Part shown: in pieces, positions 16,484 through 25,301 of the stretch
Position numbering within the stretch: position 1 is the stretch's first letter
Layout: each line of letters begins with the position of its first letter
DNA from: Actinobacillus indolicus
GTDB lineage: Bacteria; Pseudomonadota; Gammaproteobacteria; Enterobacterales; Pasteurellaceae
Assembly: GCF_004519515.1 (NCBI RefSeq)
Contig: NZ_CP038145.1
Coordinates: forward strand, 1-64,000
DNA: 64,000 nucleotides
Direction of reading: 5' to 3'
Position numbers and translations under genes: made by a program
The notes under the pieces: model-generated
Databases searched by the model: none
The model's input: the letters and a program-made list of their open reading frames with translations, nothing else
Told to the model about the DNA's origin: nothing

Positions 16484-17365
16484 ATGAAAAATTTAAAAGG
16501 TATCTTCAGTGCATTATTAGTTTCTTTTAATGCGGACGGCACAATCAACGAAAAAGGTTTACGCCAAATTATCCGCCACAATATCGACAAAATGAAAGTC
16601 GATGGCTTGTATGTGGGCGGTTCAACCGGTGAAAACTTTATGCTTTCAACGGAAGAGAAAAAAGAGATCTTCCGTATCGCAAAAGATGAAGCGAAAGATG
16701 ACATTGCATTAATCGCTCAAGTTGGTAGCGTTAACTTAAAAGAAGCAGTAGAACTTGGTAAATATGCAACTGAATTAGGCTATGATAGCTTATCTGCGGT
16801 AACACCGTTCTACTACAAATTCAGCTTCCCAGAAATCAAAAACTTCTATGAAACGATTATTCGTGAAACAGGCAACAAAATGATCGTTTACTCTATCCCA
16901 TTCTTGACAGGGGTAAACATCGGCGTTTCACAATTTGCAGAACTGTTCCAAAATGAAAAAATCATTGGTGTGAAATTCACCGCAGGCGATTTCTATCTAT
17001 TAGAACGTTTACGCAAAGCATTCCCGAACCACTTAATCTATGCGGGTTTTGACGAGATGATGTTACCTGCAACGGTATTAGGCGTAGATGGTGCAATCGG
17101 TAGTACCTTCAACGTCAACGGTATCCGCGCTCGTCAAATTTTTGAATTAGCACAACAAGGCAAAGTCAAAGAAGCGCTTGAAATTCAAAATGTGACTAAC
17201 GACTTAATCGAAGGCATTTTGGGTAACGGTTTATATCAAACCATCAAAGGTTTATTGGAAGAAGAAGGTGTACAAGCAGGTTACTGCCGTGAACCAATGA
17301 CTAAAGAGTTGAACGCTCAACAAAAAGCAGTTGTGAAAGAATTAAAAGCGAAATATCTTTCTTAA
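16484..17365 (+). CDS. nanA: N-acetylneuraminate lyase
   Basis: Cleaves N-acetylneuraminate to N-acetylmannosamine and pyruvate, the first step of sialic-acid catabolism. A 293-residue class I aldolase of the DHDPS/NAL superfamily. Visible motifs are YVGGSTGENFMLS (carboxylate binding), IVYSIPFLTGVNI (catalytic Tyr) and IIGVKFTAGDFYLLERLR (Schiff-base Lys). Good ribosome site AAAGGATG. The partner genes nanE and nanK and the SiaPQM transporter are not in this window, unlike the compact Haemophilus nan cluster. Confidence 0.96.
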   Translation: MKNLKGIFSALLVSFNADGTINEKGLRQIIRHNIDKMKVDGLYVGGSTGENFMLSTEEKKEIFRIAKDEAKDDIALIAQVGSVNLKEAVELGKYATELGYDSLSAVTPFYYKFSFPEIKNFYETIIRETGNKMIVYSIPFLTGVNIGVSQFAELFQNEKIIGVKFTAGDFYLLERLRKAFPNHLIYAGFDEMMLPATVLGVDGAIGSTFNVNGIRARQIFELAQQGKVKEALEIQNVTNDLIEGILGNGLYQTIKGLLEEEGVQAGYCREPMTKELNAQQKAVVKELKAKYLS

Positions 17366-17381
17366 TTTGAATTAGCATAAG

Positions 17382-17419
17382 AAAAAGGCTGTTGGTTGAA
17401 CTGACCACAGCCTTTTTAG
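17382..17419 (+). terminator. rho-independent terminator of the nan operon
   Basis: AAAAAGGCTGT...ACAGCCTTTTT with internal GGT/ACC pairs. The symmetrical A and T flanks may let it serve purK on the other strand too. Confidence 0.85.
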
Positions 17420-17459
17420 TTAGTATATTTGCAAATTTTTCACAAAATCCTACCGCTTG

Positions 17460-18548
17460 TTAAGCTAGTTTTGTAATAGCCCAATCTAACCCCGAATAAA
17501 AATCGTCAGTGAGATAAGGTTTGAGTTTTTGTAGATTTTCAACAATGACAGCTTTATCTGGGTGGCAAAGGTTAATATGTCCCAATTTTCTGCCTGCTCG
17601 AACTTCTTTTCCATACCAATGCAGTTGGCTGAACGGAATGTCTAACCATTCATTATGATGTTCGATCCCAATAAGGTTCACCATCACACTCGGAGCGATC
17701 GGCTTAAGCTCAGGGGTTGGTAAATCAAGTAATGCTCGCAAATGCAATTCAAATTGACTGATTGAACAGCCTAATTGTGTCCAATGTCCGCTGTTGTGTA
17801 CTCGCGGTGCGAGCTCATTGATCAGCAGTTTTTCGCCTACTACAAAACATTCCATTGCCATTACACCAACATAATTGAGTTCGTGCATAATCGCAGAAAG
17901 CATTTGTTCTGCTTGCTGTTGGAATATTTGTTGATGGGGTAGCGTTACATCCATTACACTGTAACGTAAAATGCCGTTTTGTTGTAAATTGTGGGTCACA
18001 GGGTAGAAGCGAGTTTCGCCATTACGGAACCTTGCGCCCACTAAGGAAACTTCGCCGTCAAAGGGAATAAATTTTTCTGCAATCACTTCACCAAATAAGT
18101 CGGGGGTAATTTGCTCGAGATTTTCTTGAGTGACAATCCACTGCCCACGCCCGTCATAGCCCCCTGTACGACGTTTCACTACCACTTTTTCACCAATGTT
18201 TTCAAAGACTTGTTGCCATTGTTCTGGCGAACTTAATAACTGCCAAGGCGATGTAGAGAGATTAAGCTGATCGAGTAGTGATTTTTGGGTAAAACGGTCG
18301 GCAAGTTGTCCGAAAACGGAAAGATTGACAAAATTTTTATGGTTGCTTAATAAATTTGTTAAAGGAGTTTCTGCCCAACGCTCAATTTCAGCGGTAATTA
18401 AACTGTTTTCGGCGAGATCGAATACTGGATCGTCAAAGGCTAACGGCTGGACTTCAACATCCAACGGCATACCCGCATAACGTAACATTCTGCCAAGTTG
18501 CCCGTTACCAAGAACATAAATAGGAGGGTAGAGTGTGCTTTTTTGCAT
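17460..18548 (-). CDS. purK: N5-carboxyaminoimidazole ribonucleotide synthase
   Basis: ATP-grasp enzyme that carboxylates AIR with bicarbonate in purine synthesis, making the substrate of PurE. The 362 residues show the N-terminal PPIYVLGNGQLGRMLRYAGM, the ATP-grasp part with VVKRRTGGYDGRGQWIV, and the metal-binding LINELAPRVHNSGHWTQ. ATG 18548 (MQKSTLYPP) is chosen over an upstream in-frame start at 18611, which would run through a repeat element. Last gene of the purE-ansA-purK set. Confidence 0.95.
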   Translation of the reverse strand: MQKSTLYPPIYVLGNGQLGRMLRYAGMPLDVEVQPLAFDDPVFDLAENSLITAEIERWAETPLTNLLSNHKNFVNLSVFGQLADRFTQKSLLDQLNLSTSPWQLLSSPEQWQQVFENIGEKVVVKRRTGGYDGRGQWIVTQENLEQITPDLFGEVIAEKFIPFDGEVSLVGARFRNGETRFYPVTHNLQQNGILRYSVMDVTLPHQQIFQQQAEQMLSAIMHELNYVGVMAMECFVVGEKLLINELAPRVHNSGHWTQLGCSISQFELHLRALLDLPTPELKPIAPSVMVNLIGIEHHNEWLDIPFSQLHWYGKEVRAGRKLGHINLCHPDKAVIVENLQKLKPYLTDDFYSGLDWAITKLA

Positions 18549-18557
18549 AGTTACCTC

Positions 18558-18626
18558 GTAGGTCGGGCATTTATGCCCGACAATAATTACCAAATATAAG
18601 AAGTCGGGCATAAATGCCCGACCTAC
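18558..18626. repeat. GTAGG...CCTAC double-hairpin element (copy 5)
   Basis: A 69-bp near-perfect inverted repeat: GTAGGTCGGGCAT...ATGCCCGACCTAC. Each half is itself a hairpin (GTCGGGCAT/ATGCCCGAC), separated by an A+T-rich spacer. It lies between the ansA stop and the purK start, inside the operon, where it could form a strong RNA structure. Confidence 0.85.
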
Positions 18627-18627
18627 A

Positions 18628-19593
18628 TTAAAAATACTCTGATAATGGTTTATCTAATGTTTGATTGAGCAAAACCATTAACTTAATGCGCGCTTTCTGT
18701 CCACTTAATCCTTGGGTGAAAATAACCCCTTGTTGTTTCAGTTGCTTACCGCCACCGAGATAATCATACACATCTTGTGTAATGCCATTAAAGGCGCGAG
18801 ACACCAAGACTACAGGGATATTTGCTTTTAATAACGCAGAAACACCGTCTAAACAAGAGGGTGGCAAGTTACCGGCGCCTAAGGCTTCAATTACTACACC
18901 ATCACAGCGACTTTGAGCCAGTTGTTCTAGTAAGAAGCTATCCATGCCGACATAGGCTTTTATCAGCTGAATGTTTGATTTTTCCAAACGATCAATCGGA
19001 AAGCGTTCGTAAGCGGTCAGATGTTGGAAATAAATTGCACGGTTTTTGGTAACCAAACCACAAGGTCCAAAGGTGGGCGTTTGGAAGGTTGCTACGTTAG
19101 TAGTATGGGTTTTGGTCACAAATTTGGCATTATGAATTTCATCATTCATCACCACCAAAACACCTTTGTTTTGGCTTTCATCACTTAATGCCACCAAAAT
19201 AGCACTTTGTAGGTTAATTAAACCGTCAGAGCCTAATTCATTGCTAGAACGCATTGCCCCGGTGATGGCAACGGGAACATTCACTTTTAACGCTAAATCA
19301 AGGAAATAAGCGGTTTCTTCTAAGGTGTCCGTACCGTGTGTAATCACAATGCCATCATAACCTTCGGCTAACACAGCCTGTTCGATCCGATCTTTTAACA
19401 ACTGCCAATGTGCCAACGTAATATGGGGAGAAGGAACGTGTAAAATCGCTTCTTGATAAAGTTGAGCTGGGTGATTGAGTTTCGCTAACGCCGTTAAAAG
19501 TGGGTTTTGAGCTGAAGGCGATACTTTGCCGTCTTCGCCTTCGCTCATTGAAATGGTTCCACCTGTGTGGAGAATTAATAATTTTTTACTCAT
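18628..19593 (-). CDS. ansA: L-asparaginase, cytoplasmic type I
   Basis: Hydrolyses L-asparagine to aspartate and ammonia. The 321-residue protein lacks a signal peptide, so it is of the cytoplasmic AnsA type. Catalytic motifs are LILHTGGTISM (first Thr) and VITHGTDTLEETAYFL (second Thr with Asp), then AITGAMRSSNELGSDGL. The start codon directly abuts the purE stop, so translation is probably coupled. An asparaginase between purE and purK is unusual and links asparagine or aspartate supply with purine synthesis. Confidence 0.93.
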   Translation of the reverse strand: MSKKLLILHTGGTISMSEGEDGKVSPSAQNPLLTALAKLNHPAQLYQEAILHVPSPHITLAHWQLLKDRIEQAVLAEGYDGIVITHGTDTLEETAYFLDLALKVNVPVAITGAMRSSNELGSDGLINLQSAILVALSDESQNKGVLVVMNDEIHNAKFVTKTHTTNVATFQTPTFGPCGLVTKNRAIYFQHLTAYERFPIDRLEKSNIQLIKAYVGMDSFLLEQLAQSRCDGVVIEALGAGNLPPSCLDGVSALLKANIPVVLVSRAFNGITQDVYDYLGGGKQLKQQGVIFTQGLSGQKARIKLMVLLNQTLDKPLSEYF

Positions 19594-20088
19594 CTAAATT
19601 CGTGGGTCTGGATTATCTAACACAGATTGTGTCTGTGCATTACGGAAAGAACGCAATTTTAGTGCAATTTCAGGGTTAAATGCACCTAAAATTTGAGCCG
19701 CTAATAATCCTGCATTTGCCGCCCCAGCTGGACCGATAGCAAGAGTGCCGACAGGAATGCCTTTTGGCATTTGAACGATAGAGTAAAGGCTATCGACGCC
19801 ACTTAACATTGAACTTTTTACCGGTACGCCTAACACGGGAACAATCGTTTTTGCTGCAATCATACCAGGTAAATGTGCCGCACCGCCTGCCCCTGCGATA
19901 ATTACTTTGTAGCCTTTTTGTTCCGCCGTTTCGGCAAATTCAAACAGTTTATCTGGGGTACGGTGAGCGGAAACCACTTCAACGTGATAAGGAATGTTAA
20001 ATTGATCGAGAATTTGGGTTGCTTCAGACATGGTTGCCCAGTCGCTTTTTGAACCCATTACAATGGCGATTTCAGTTTGTGTCGTCAT
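19594..20088 (-). CDS. purE: N5-carboxyaminoimidazole ribonucleotide mutase
   Basis: Converts N5-CAIR to CAIR in purine synthesis; works as an octamer with PurK upstream in the pathway. 164 residues with IVMGSKSDWATM, VSAHRTPDKLFEF (catalytic His) and IAGAGGAAHLPGMIA. A good match in length with E. coli PurE (169). First gene of the purE-ansA-purK operon, preceded by a PurR operator about 55 bases upstream. Confidence 0.97.
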   Translation of the reverse strand: MTTQTEIAIVMGSKSDWATMSEATQILDQFNIPYHVEVVSAHRTPDKLFEFAETAEQKGYKVIIAGAGGAAHLPGMIAAKTIVPVLGVPVKSSMLSGVDSLYSIVQMPKGIPVGTLAIGPAGAANAGLLAAQILGAFNPEIALKLRSFRNAQTQSVLDNPDPRI

Positions 20089-20141
20089 AATTGAACCTTT
20101 TCTTAAACCAAGATACTAACGAACATGGACTTTACCACAAA

Positions 20142-20157
20142 ACGCAAACGTTTGCTT
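20142..20157 (-). promoter_or_regulatory. PurR operator upstream of purE
   Basis: ACGCAAACGTTTGCTT matches the PurR consensus (aCGCAAACGTTTGCgT) at 15 of 16 positions. It implies repression of purE-ansA-purK by PurR with hypoxanthine or guanine. Confidence 0.9.
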
Positions 20158-20460
20158 TAAAAATCAAACGTTTTATATTTAACAGGGTAAAAATGGACAA
20201 AAAGGGTGGTTTTTGTTATCTTGCTACCAAATTTATCTACAAATTTTCAACATTTTTTGAGAAATTTTTAAAAACTGTTGAAAATCAATAAGATAGACTA
20301 CGAAGATAAATTCGGTAGTAAGCTATTTCTATGGCTTACTTTCTGCTTTTTTGATTTAAAACAAGAAAGTTTACTGAATTTATGGTTAAAGTTTCAACGG
20401 TTGGCAAAATTTTAACAATTTTGCAATGTTTTATTCATCAGATAAAAAAAGGAAAAGACT
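20158..20460 (+). promoter_or_regulatory. aceE leader and promoter region with attenuator-like hairpin
   Basis: About 300 A+T-rich bases without a gene (a 66-codon frame at 20091-20291 looks accidental). A stem AGTAAGC (20317-20323) / GCTTACT (20334-20340) followed by TTCTGCTTTTTT resembles a terminator inside the leader. A second weak fold GCAAAAT/ATTTTGC lies at about 20404-20424. The ribosome site is AAAAGGAAAA. Confidence 0.4.
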
Positions 20461-23118
20461 ATGTCAGAAATGTTAGCACATGACGTAGATCCATTCGAAA
20501 CGCAAGAATGGTTAGACTCGGTAAACTCTTTAGTTAAAGAAGAAGGTACTGAGCGTGCGCAATTTATTATTCAACAAGTAATGCAACATGCTCGCACTCA
20601 GGGTGTAGGGCTTCCATCAGGCGTAACAACCGACTATGTAAACACAATTCCTGTGTCTGAACAGCCTGTGTACCCAGGAAATCAAGAAATTGAACGTCGT
20701 ATTCGTTCAGCCGTTCGCTGGAATGCGATTGCAATGGTATTACGTAGCCAGAAGAAAGATTTGGATCTCGGCGGTCATATTTCAACTTTCCAATCTTCTG
20801 CAACTATGTATGAAGTGTGCTTTAACCACTTCTTCAAAGCAGCAACAGATAAAGACGGTGGCGACTTAGTCTTCTCTCAAGGTCACGCAGCTCCAGGTAT
20901 TTACGCACGTTCTTTCTTAGAAGGCCGTTTAACCGCAGAACAATTAGATAATTTCCGTCAAGAAGCTTTTGCAGATGGTTTATCTTCTTATCCACACCCG
21001 AAATTAATGCCTGAATACTGGCAGTTCTCTACGGTATCTATGGGTTTAGGTCCAGTGAATGCCATTTATCAAGCACGTTTCTTAAAATATTTACACAATC
21101 GTGGTATTAAAGATACCTCAGGTCAAACCGTTTATGCTTTCTTAGGTGACGGTGAGATGGACGAGATCGAGTCTAAAGGTGCATTAACCGTTGCAGGCCG
21201 TGAAAAATTAGATAACTTAATTTTCGTGGTAAGCTGTAACCTTCAACGTTTAGATGGTCCAGTAAATGGTAACGGTAAAATCGTTCAAGAATTAGAAGGT
21301 TTATTCACAGGTGCTGGCTGGGAAGTTATCAAAGTATTATGGGCAAGCAACTGGGATAAATTATTTGCTAAAGATACTTCAGGCAAATTAGCACAATTAA
21401 TGATGGAAGTGGTTGATGGTGACTACTTAACCTTCAAATCAAAAGATGGTGCTTATGTGCGTGAACACTTCTTCGGTCGTTTCCCCGAAACTGCAGCCTT
21501 AGTTGCAGATATGACAGATGATGAAATCTGGCACTTACGTCGTGGTGCACACGATTCTGAGAAAATGTTTGCTGCCTTTGAACGTGCAAAACGCTCAAAT
21601 AAACCAGTGGTTATCTTAGCTCACCAAGTAAAAGGCTATAAAATCCCTGAAGCAGAAAGTAAAAACACTGCTCACCAATCGAAAAAAATGTCACTAGAAA
21701 GCTTAAAAGGCTTCCGTGACTACTTCCACTTACCATTAACGGACGAACAAGTAGAAAACTTAGAATATGTGACTTTCCCGGAAGGTTCAGAAGAGTACAA
21801 CTACTTACACGGTCGTCGTAAAGAGTTAAACGGTTATTTACCAGCGCGTAAACCGAAATTTACCGTAGAGTATAAAGTGCCTGCATTAGAAGAGTTCCAA
21901 GCATTATTAGATGCACAACCACGTGGCATTTCAACCACAATGGCATTCTCTCGTGTATTAAATATCTTATTAAAAGATAAAAATATCGGTCAAACTATCG
22001 TGCCAATCATTGCGGACGAAGCCCGTACTTTTGGTATGGAAGGTCTATTCCGTCAAATCGGTATTTACAACCCACACGGTCAAAACTATGTGCCGTCAGA
22101 TCGTGATTTAGTGGCTTACTACCGTGAAGCAACAGATGGTCAAGTATTACAAGAAGGTATCAACGAGTTAGGTGCCACAGCGTCTTGGGTTGCAGCAGCG
22201 ACTTCATACTCTGTAAACAACCAACCGATGATCCCATTCTTTATCTACTACTCAATGTTCGGTTTCCAACGTGTTGGCGATATGATGTGGTTAGCAGGTG
22301 ATCAATTAGCACGTGGCTTTATGATCGGTGGTACATCAGGCCGTACAACCTTAAACGGCGAAGGTTTACAACACGAAGATGGTCACAGCCATATTCAAGC
22401 AGGTGTTATCCCGAACTGTATCACTTACGATCCAGCATTTGCCTTTGAAGTCGCTGTTATCGTTCAAGACGGTATTAACCGTATGTACGGTGAAAAACAA
22501 GAAGATGTGTTCTACTACATCACCACATTAAACGAAATCTACGATCAACCAGCAATGCCAGCAGGTGCAGAAGAAGGTATCCGTAAAGGTTTATACAAAT
22601 TTGAAACAGTGGAAGGCAAAGGTAAAGGTCACGTTCAATTATTAGGTTCAGGTGCAATCTTACGCCACGTTCGTGAAGCAGCACAAATCCTTGCAAATGA
22701 TTATGGTGTTACTGCAGATGTCTTCTCAGCACCATCATTCAATGAATTAGCACGTGAAGGTAACGATGCGGCACGTTGGAACTTCTTACACCCAACGGAA
22801 ACACCTCGTGTTCCTTATGTCGCACAGGTATTAAAAGATTTACCAACCGTTGCATCAACTGACTATATGAAAGTTTATGCAGATCAAATCCGTGCATTCG
22901 TACCAAGCAAACACTATCAAGTGTTAGGTACAGACGGTTTCGGTCGTTCAGACAGCCGTGCAAACTTACGTGAACACTTCGAAGTTGATGAGCGTTATGT
23001 TGTTGTTGCAGCATTAAGCCAATTAGCGAAAGAAGGCACAGTAAGTACACAAGTCGTTGCAGATGCGATTGCGAAATTCGGCTTAAATGTAGATCGTATT
23101 AATCCGTTGTATGCTTAA
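20461..23118 (+). CDS. aceE: pyruvate dehydrogenase E1 component
   Basis: Thiamine-diphosphate enzyme that decarboxylates pyruvate and acetylates the lipoyl group of E2. At 885 residues it is the homodimeric E1 type, as in E. coli (887). Visible features are the TPP motif GDGEMDEIESKGALTVA...NLQRLDGPVNGNGK, the substrate region FSQGHAAPGIYARSFLEGRL and the transketolase-like middle (EARTFGMEGLFRQIGIYNPH). First gene of aceE-aceF-lpdA. No pdhR regulator gene lies upstream, unlike E. coli. Confidence 0.97.
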   Translation: MSEMLAHDVDPFETQEWLDSVNSLVKEEGTERAQFIIQQVMQHARTQGVGLPSGVTTDYVNTIPVSEQPVYPGNQEIERRIRSAVRWNAIAMVLRSQKKDLDLGGHISTFQSSATMYEVCFNHFFKAATDKDGGDLVFSQGHAAPGIYARSFLEGRLTAEQLDNFRQEAFADGLSSYPHPKLMPEYWQFSTVSMGLGPVNAIYQARFLKYLHNRGIKDTSGQTVYAFLGDGEMDEIESKGALTVAGREKLDNLIFVVSCNLQRLDGPVNGNGKIVQELEGLFTGAGWEVIKVLWASNWDKLFAKDTSGKLAQLMMEVVDGDYLTFKSKDGAYVREHFFGRFPETAALVADMTDDEIWHLRRGAHDSEKMFAAFERAKRSNKPVVILAHQVKGYKIPEAESKNTAHQSKKMSLESLKGFRDYFHLPLTDEQVENLEYVTFPEGSEEYNYLHGRRKELNGYLPARKPKFTVEYKVPALEEFQALLDAQPRGISTTMAFSRVLNILLKDKNIGQTIVPIIADEARTFGMEGLFRQIGIYNPHGQNYVPSDRDLVAYYREATDGQVLQEGINELGATASWVAAATSYSVNNQPMIPFFIYYSMFGFQRVGDMMWLAGDQLARGFMIGGTSGRTTLNGEGLQHEDGHSHIQAGVIPNCITYDPAFAFEVAVIVQDGINRMYGEKQEDVFYYITTLNEIYDQPAMPAGAEEGIRKGLYKFETVEGKGKGHVQLLGSGAILRHVREAAQILANDYGVTADVFSAPSFNELAREGNDAARWNFLHPTETPRVPYVAQVLKDLPTVASTDYMKVYADQIRAFVPSKHYQVLGTDGFGRSDSRANLREHFEVDERYVVVAALSQLAKEGTVSTQVVADAIAKFGLNVDRINPLYA

Positions 23119-23156
23119 TGCAAGCGGTAAGATTTTCATAAAATTTTACAAAATCT

Positions 23157-23224
23157 GGTGGGGATAAACCCCACCCCTACAAAATTTAAAACGTAATTTG
23201 TAGGGACAGGGCTTATCCCTGTTC
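23157..23224. repeat. CCCTAC/GTAGGG palindromic element (copy 2)
   Basis: Hairpin GGTGGGG/CCCCACC, then CCCTAC..GTAGGG facing inward over an A+T spacer, then hairpin ACAGGG/CCCTGT. Its units are arranged opposite to copies 1 and 4. It lies between aceE and aceF, where it may tune their relative expression. Confidence 0.75.
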
Positions 23225-23246
23225 GTTTACAAGAAGGATTACAAAA

Positions 23247-25151
23247 ATGTCAAAACAAATTCAAGTTCCAGATATCGGTGGTGATGAAGTTACCGTAACC
23301 GAAGTGATGGTCAAAGTGGGCGATACTATTGCTGTTGACCAATCTATTATCAACGTAGAGGGCGATAAAGCCTCTATGGAAGTTCCGGCACCAGAAGCGG
23401 GTGTGGTTAAAGAAGTTTTAGTGAAAGTGGGCGATAAAGTTACCACAGGTTCACCAATGTTAGTCTTAGAAGCGGCAGGTTCAGCACCAGCACCACAAGC
23501 GGTCGCAGAAGCTGCACCAGCTCCAGCGGCAGCACCGACAGCAAGTGCGGTTGTTGATGTGAATGTACCAGATATCGGTGGCGATGAAGTAAACGTGACT
23601 GAAATTATGGTGAAAGTGGGCGATACCGTTGCTGTTGATCAATCTATCATCAACGTAGAAGGCGACAAAGCCTCTATGGAAGTGCCTGCACCGGTCGCAG
23701 GCGTGGTTAAAGAGATTTTAATCAATGTTGGCGATAAAGTTTCAACAGGCAAATTAGTCATGCGTTTTGAAGTTGCAGGTGCAGCACCAGCAGCGACTCC
23801 TGCACCTGTTGCAGCTGAAGCTGCTCCACAAGCGGGTGGTTCAGCAATTAAAGACGTGAATGTACCAGATATCGGTGGCGATGAAGTAAACGTGACTGAA
23901 ATTATGGTAAAAGTAGGCGATACCGTTGCTGTTGATCAATCTATCATCAACGTAGAAGGCGACAAAGCCTCTATGGAAGTGCCAGCACCAATCGCAGGCG
24001 TGGTGAAAGAGATTTTAGTAAAAGTGGGCGATAAAGTTTCAACTGGCTCATTGATTATGAAATTTGAAGTTGCAGGTGCAGCTCCAGCGGCAACATCTGC
24101 TCCAGCACCACAAGCAGCGGCAGCACCTGCACCGGTTGCAGCAGCGCCAGCACAGTCAGGTAATGTATCTGGTTTAAGTCAAGAACAAGTAGTTGCAAGT
24201 GCGGTATATGCACACGCAACACCGGTAATTCGTCGTTTAGCGCGTGAGTTTGGCGTAAACTTAGATCGTATTAAAGGTACAGGTCGCAAAGGTCGTATCG
24301 TTAAAGAAGATATTCAAGCTTACGTGAAAACTGCAGTTCAAGTCTTTGAAGATGTGAAAGCAGGTAAAGCACCAGCAGCAGGCAATGGCGTAGCGAACGG
24401 TGCAGGTTTAGGCTTATTACCGTGGCCGAAAGTCGATTTCAGCAAATTTGGTGAAATCGAAGAAGTGGAATTAAGCCGTATCAATAAGATCTCAGGTGCG
24501 AACTTACATCGTAACTGGGTGATGATTCCACACGTTACACACTTTGATCGTACGGATATTACCGATTTAGAGAACTTCCGTAAAGAACAAAACAAACTGG
24601 CTGAAAAACAAAAATTAGATGTGAAAATCACACCTGTGGTATTCATTATGAAAGCGGTAGCGAAAGCGTTAGAAGCCTTCCCTCGCTTCAACAGCTCAAT
24701 TTCTGAAGACGGTCAAAAACTTACCCTTAAGAAATACATTAACATCGGTGTCGCGGTAGATACACCAAACGGCTTAGTTGTTCCTGTATTTAAAAATGTG
24801 AACAAGAAAGGCATTGTTGAACTTTCTCGTGAATTAATGGAAGTATCTAAGAAAGCCCGTGACGGTAAATTGACTGCTGCAGATATGCAAGGTGGTTGTT
24901 TCACCATTTCTAGCTTAGGCGGTATCGGTACAACCCACTTCACGCCAATCGTGAACGCACCTGAAGTGGCGATTTTAGGCGTATCGAAATCAGAAATGAT
25001 GCCACAATGGAACGGTAAAGAGTTTGAGCCACGCTTAATGCTTCCGTTATCATTATCTTTCGACCACCGTGTGATTGACGGTGCGGATGGTGCTCGTTTC
25101 TTAAGCTACATCAATGGTGTACTTGCGGATATCCGTCGTTTAGTAATGTAA
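23247..25151 (+). CDS. aceF: dihydrolipoamide acetyltransferase (E2) with three lipoyl domains
   Basis: Core of the pyruvate dehydrogenase complex: transfers the acetyl group to CoA. 634 residues. Three lipoyl domains each carry GDKASMEVPAP (lipoylated Lys) at about residues 41, 145 and 244, joined by Ala-Pro linkers. A peripheral-subunit-binding domain follows (ASAVYAHATPVIRRLAREFG), then the catalytic domain ending with SLSFDHRVIDGADGARFL (catalytic His). The second and third lipoyl domains are almost identical in DNA. Ribosome site AGAAGGA. Confidence 0.97.
   Translation: MSKQIQVPDIGGDEVTVTEVMVKVGDTIAVDQSIINVEGDKASMEVPAPEAGVVKEVLVKVGDKVTTGSPMLVLEAAGSAPAPQAVAEAAPAPAAAPTASAVVDVNVPDIGGDEVNVTEIMVKVGDTVAVDQSIINVEGDKASMEVPAPVAGVVKEILINVGDKVSTGKLVMRFEVAGAAPAATPAPVAAEAAPQAGGSAIKDVNVPDIGGDEVNVTEIMVKVGDTVAVDQSIINVEGDKASMEVPAPIAGVVKEILVKVGDKVSTGSLIMKFEVAGAAPAATSAPAPQAAAAPAPVAAAPAQSGNVSGLSQEQVVASAVYAHATPVIRRLAREFGVNLDRIKGTGRKGRIVKEDIQAYVKTAVQVFEDVKAGKAPAAGNGVANGAGLGLLPWPKVDFSKFGEIEEVELSRINKISGANLHRNWVMIPHVTHFDRTDITDLENFRKEQNKLAEKQKLDVKITPVVFIMKAVAKALEAFPRFNSSISEDGQKLTLKKYINIGVAVDTPNGLVVPVFKNVNKKGIVELSRELMEVSKKARDGKLTAADMQGGCFTISSLGGIGTTHFTPIVNAPEVAILGVSKSEMMPQWNGKEFEPRLMLPLSLSFDHRVIDGADGARFLSYINGVLADIRRLVM
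23559..23983 (+). repeat. intragenic direct repeat of lipoyl domains 2 and 3 in aceF
   Basis: 128 bp at 23559-23686 recurs at 23856-23983 with only two differences by my reading, an offset of 297 bp (99 codons). Domain 1 is more divergent. The near-identity at silent positions points to recent duplication or gene conversion. Confidence 0.85.
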
Positions 25152-25158
25152 TTGGCAT

Positions 25159-25204
25159 ACAAGCGGTGAGATTTGTAAAAAAATTTGCAAATCCTACCGC
25201 TTGT
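25159..25204. terminator. inverted uptake-signal pair after aceF
   Basis: ACAAGCGGTGAGATTTG pairs with CAAATCCTACCGCTTGT, a perfect pair of uptake signals forming a hairpin. It may terminate or attenuate between aceF and lpdA. Confidence 0.65.
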
Positions 25205-25301
25205 TCTTAATTCTGTGATCTTAGTCGCATCGGAAATAGGCAAAAAACGCTAAAATAGCAAAATTAACAAGTCTATAACAAATGCGAACCCAGAGGTAAA
25301 C

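Noticed and set aside
20091..20291. 66-codon frame upstream of aceE
   Set aside because: It overlaps the PurR operator and purE promoter region and has no protein-like features.
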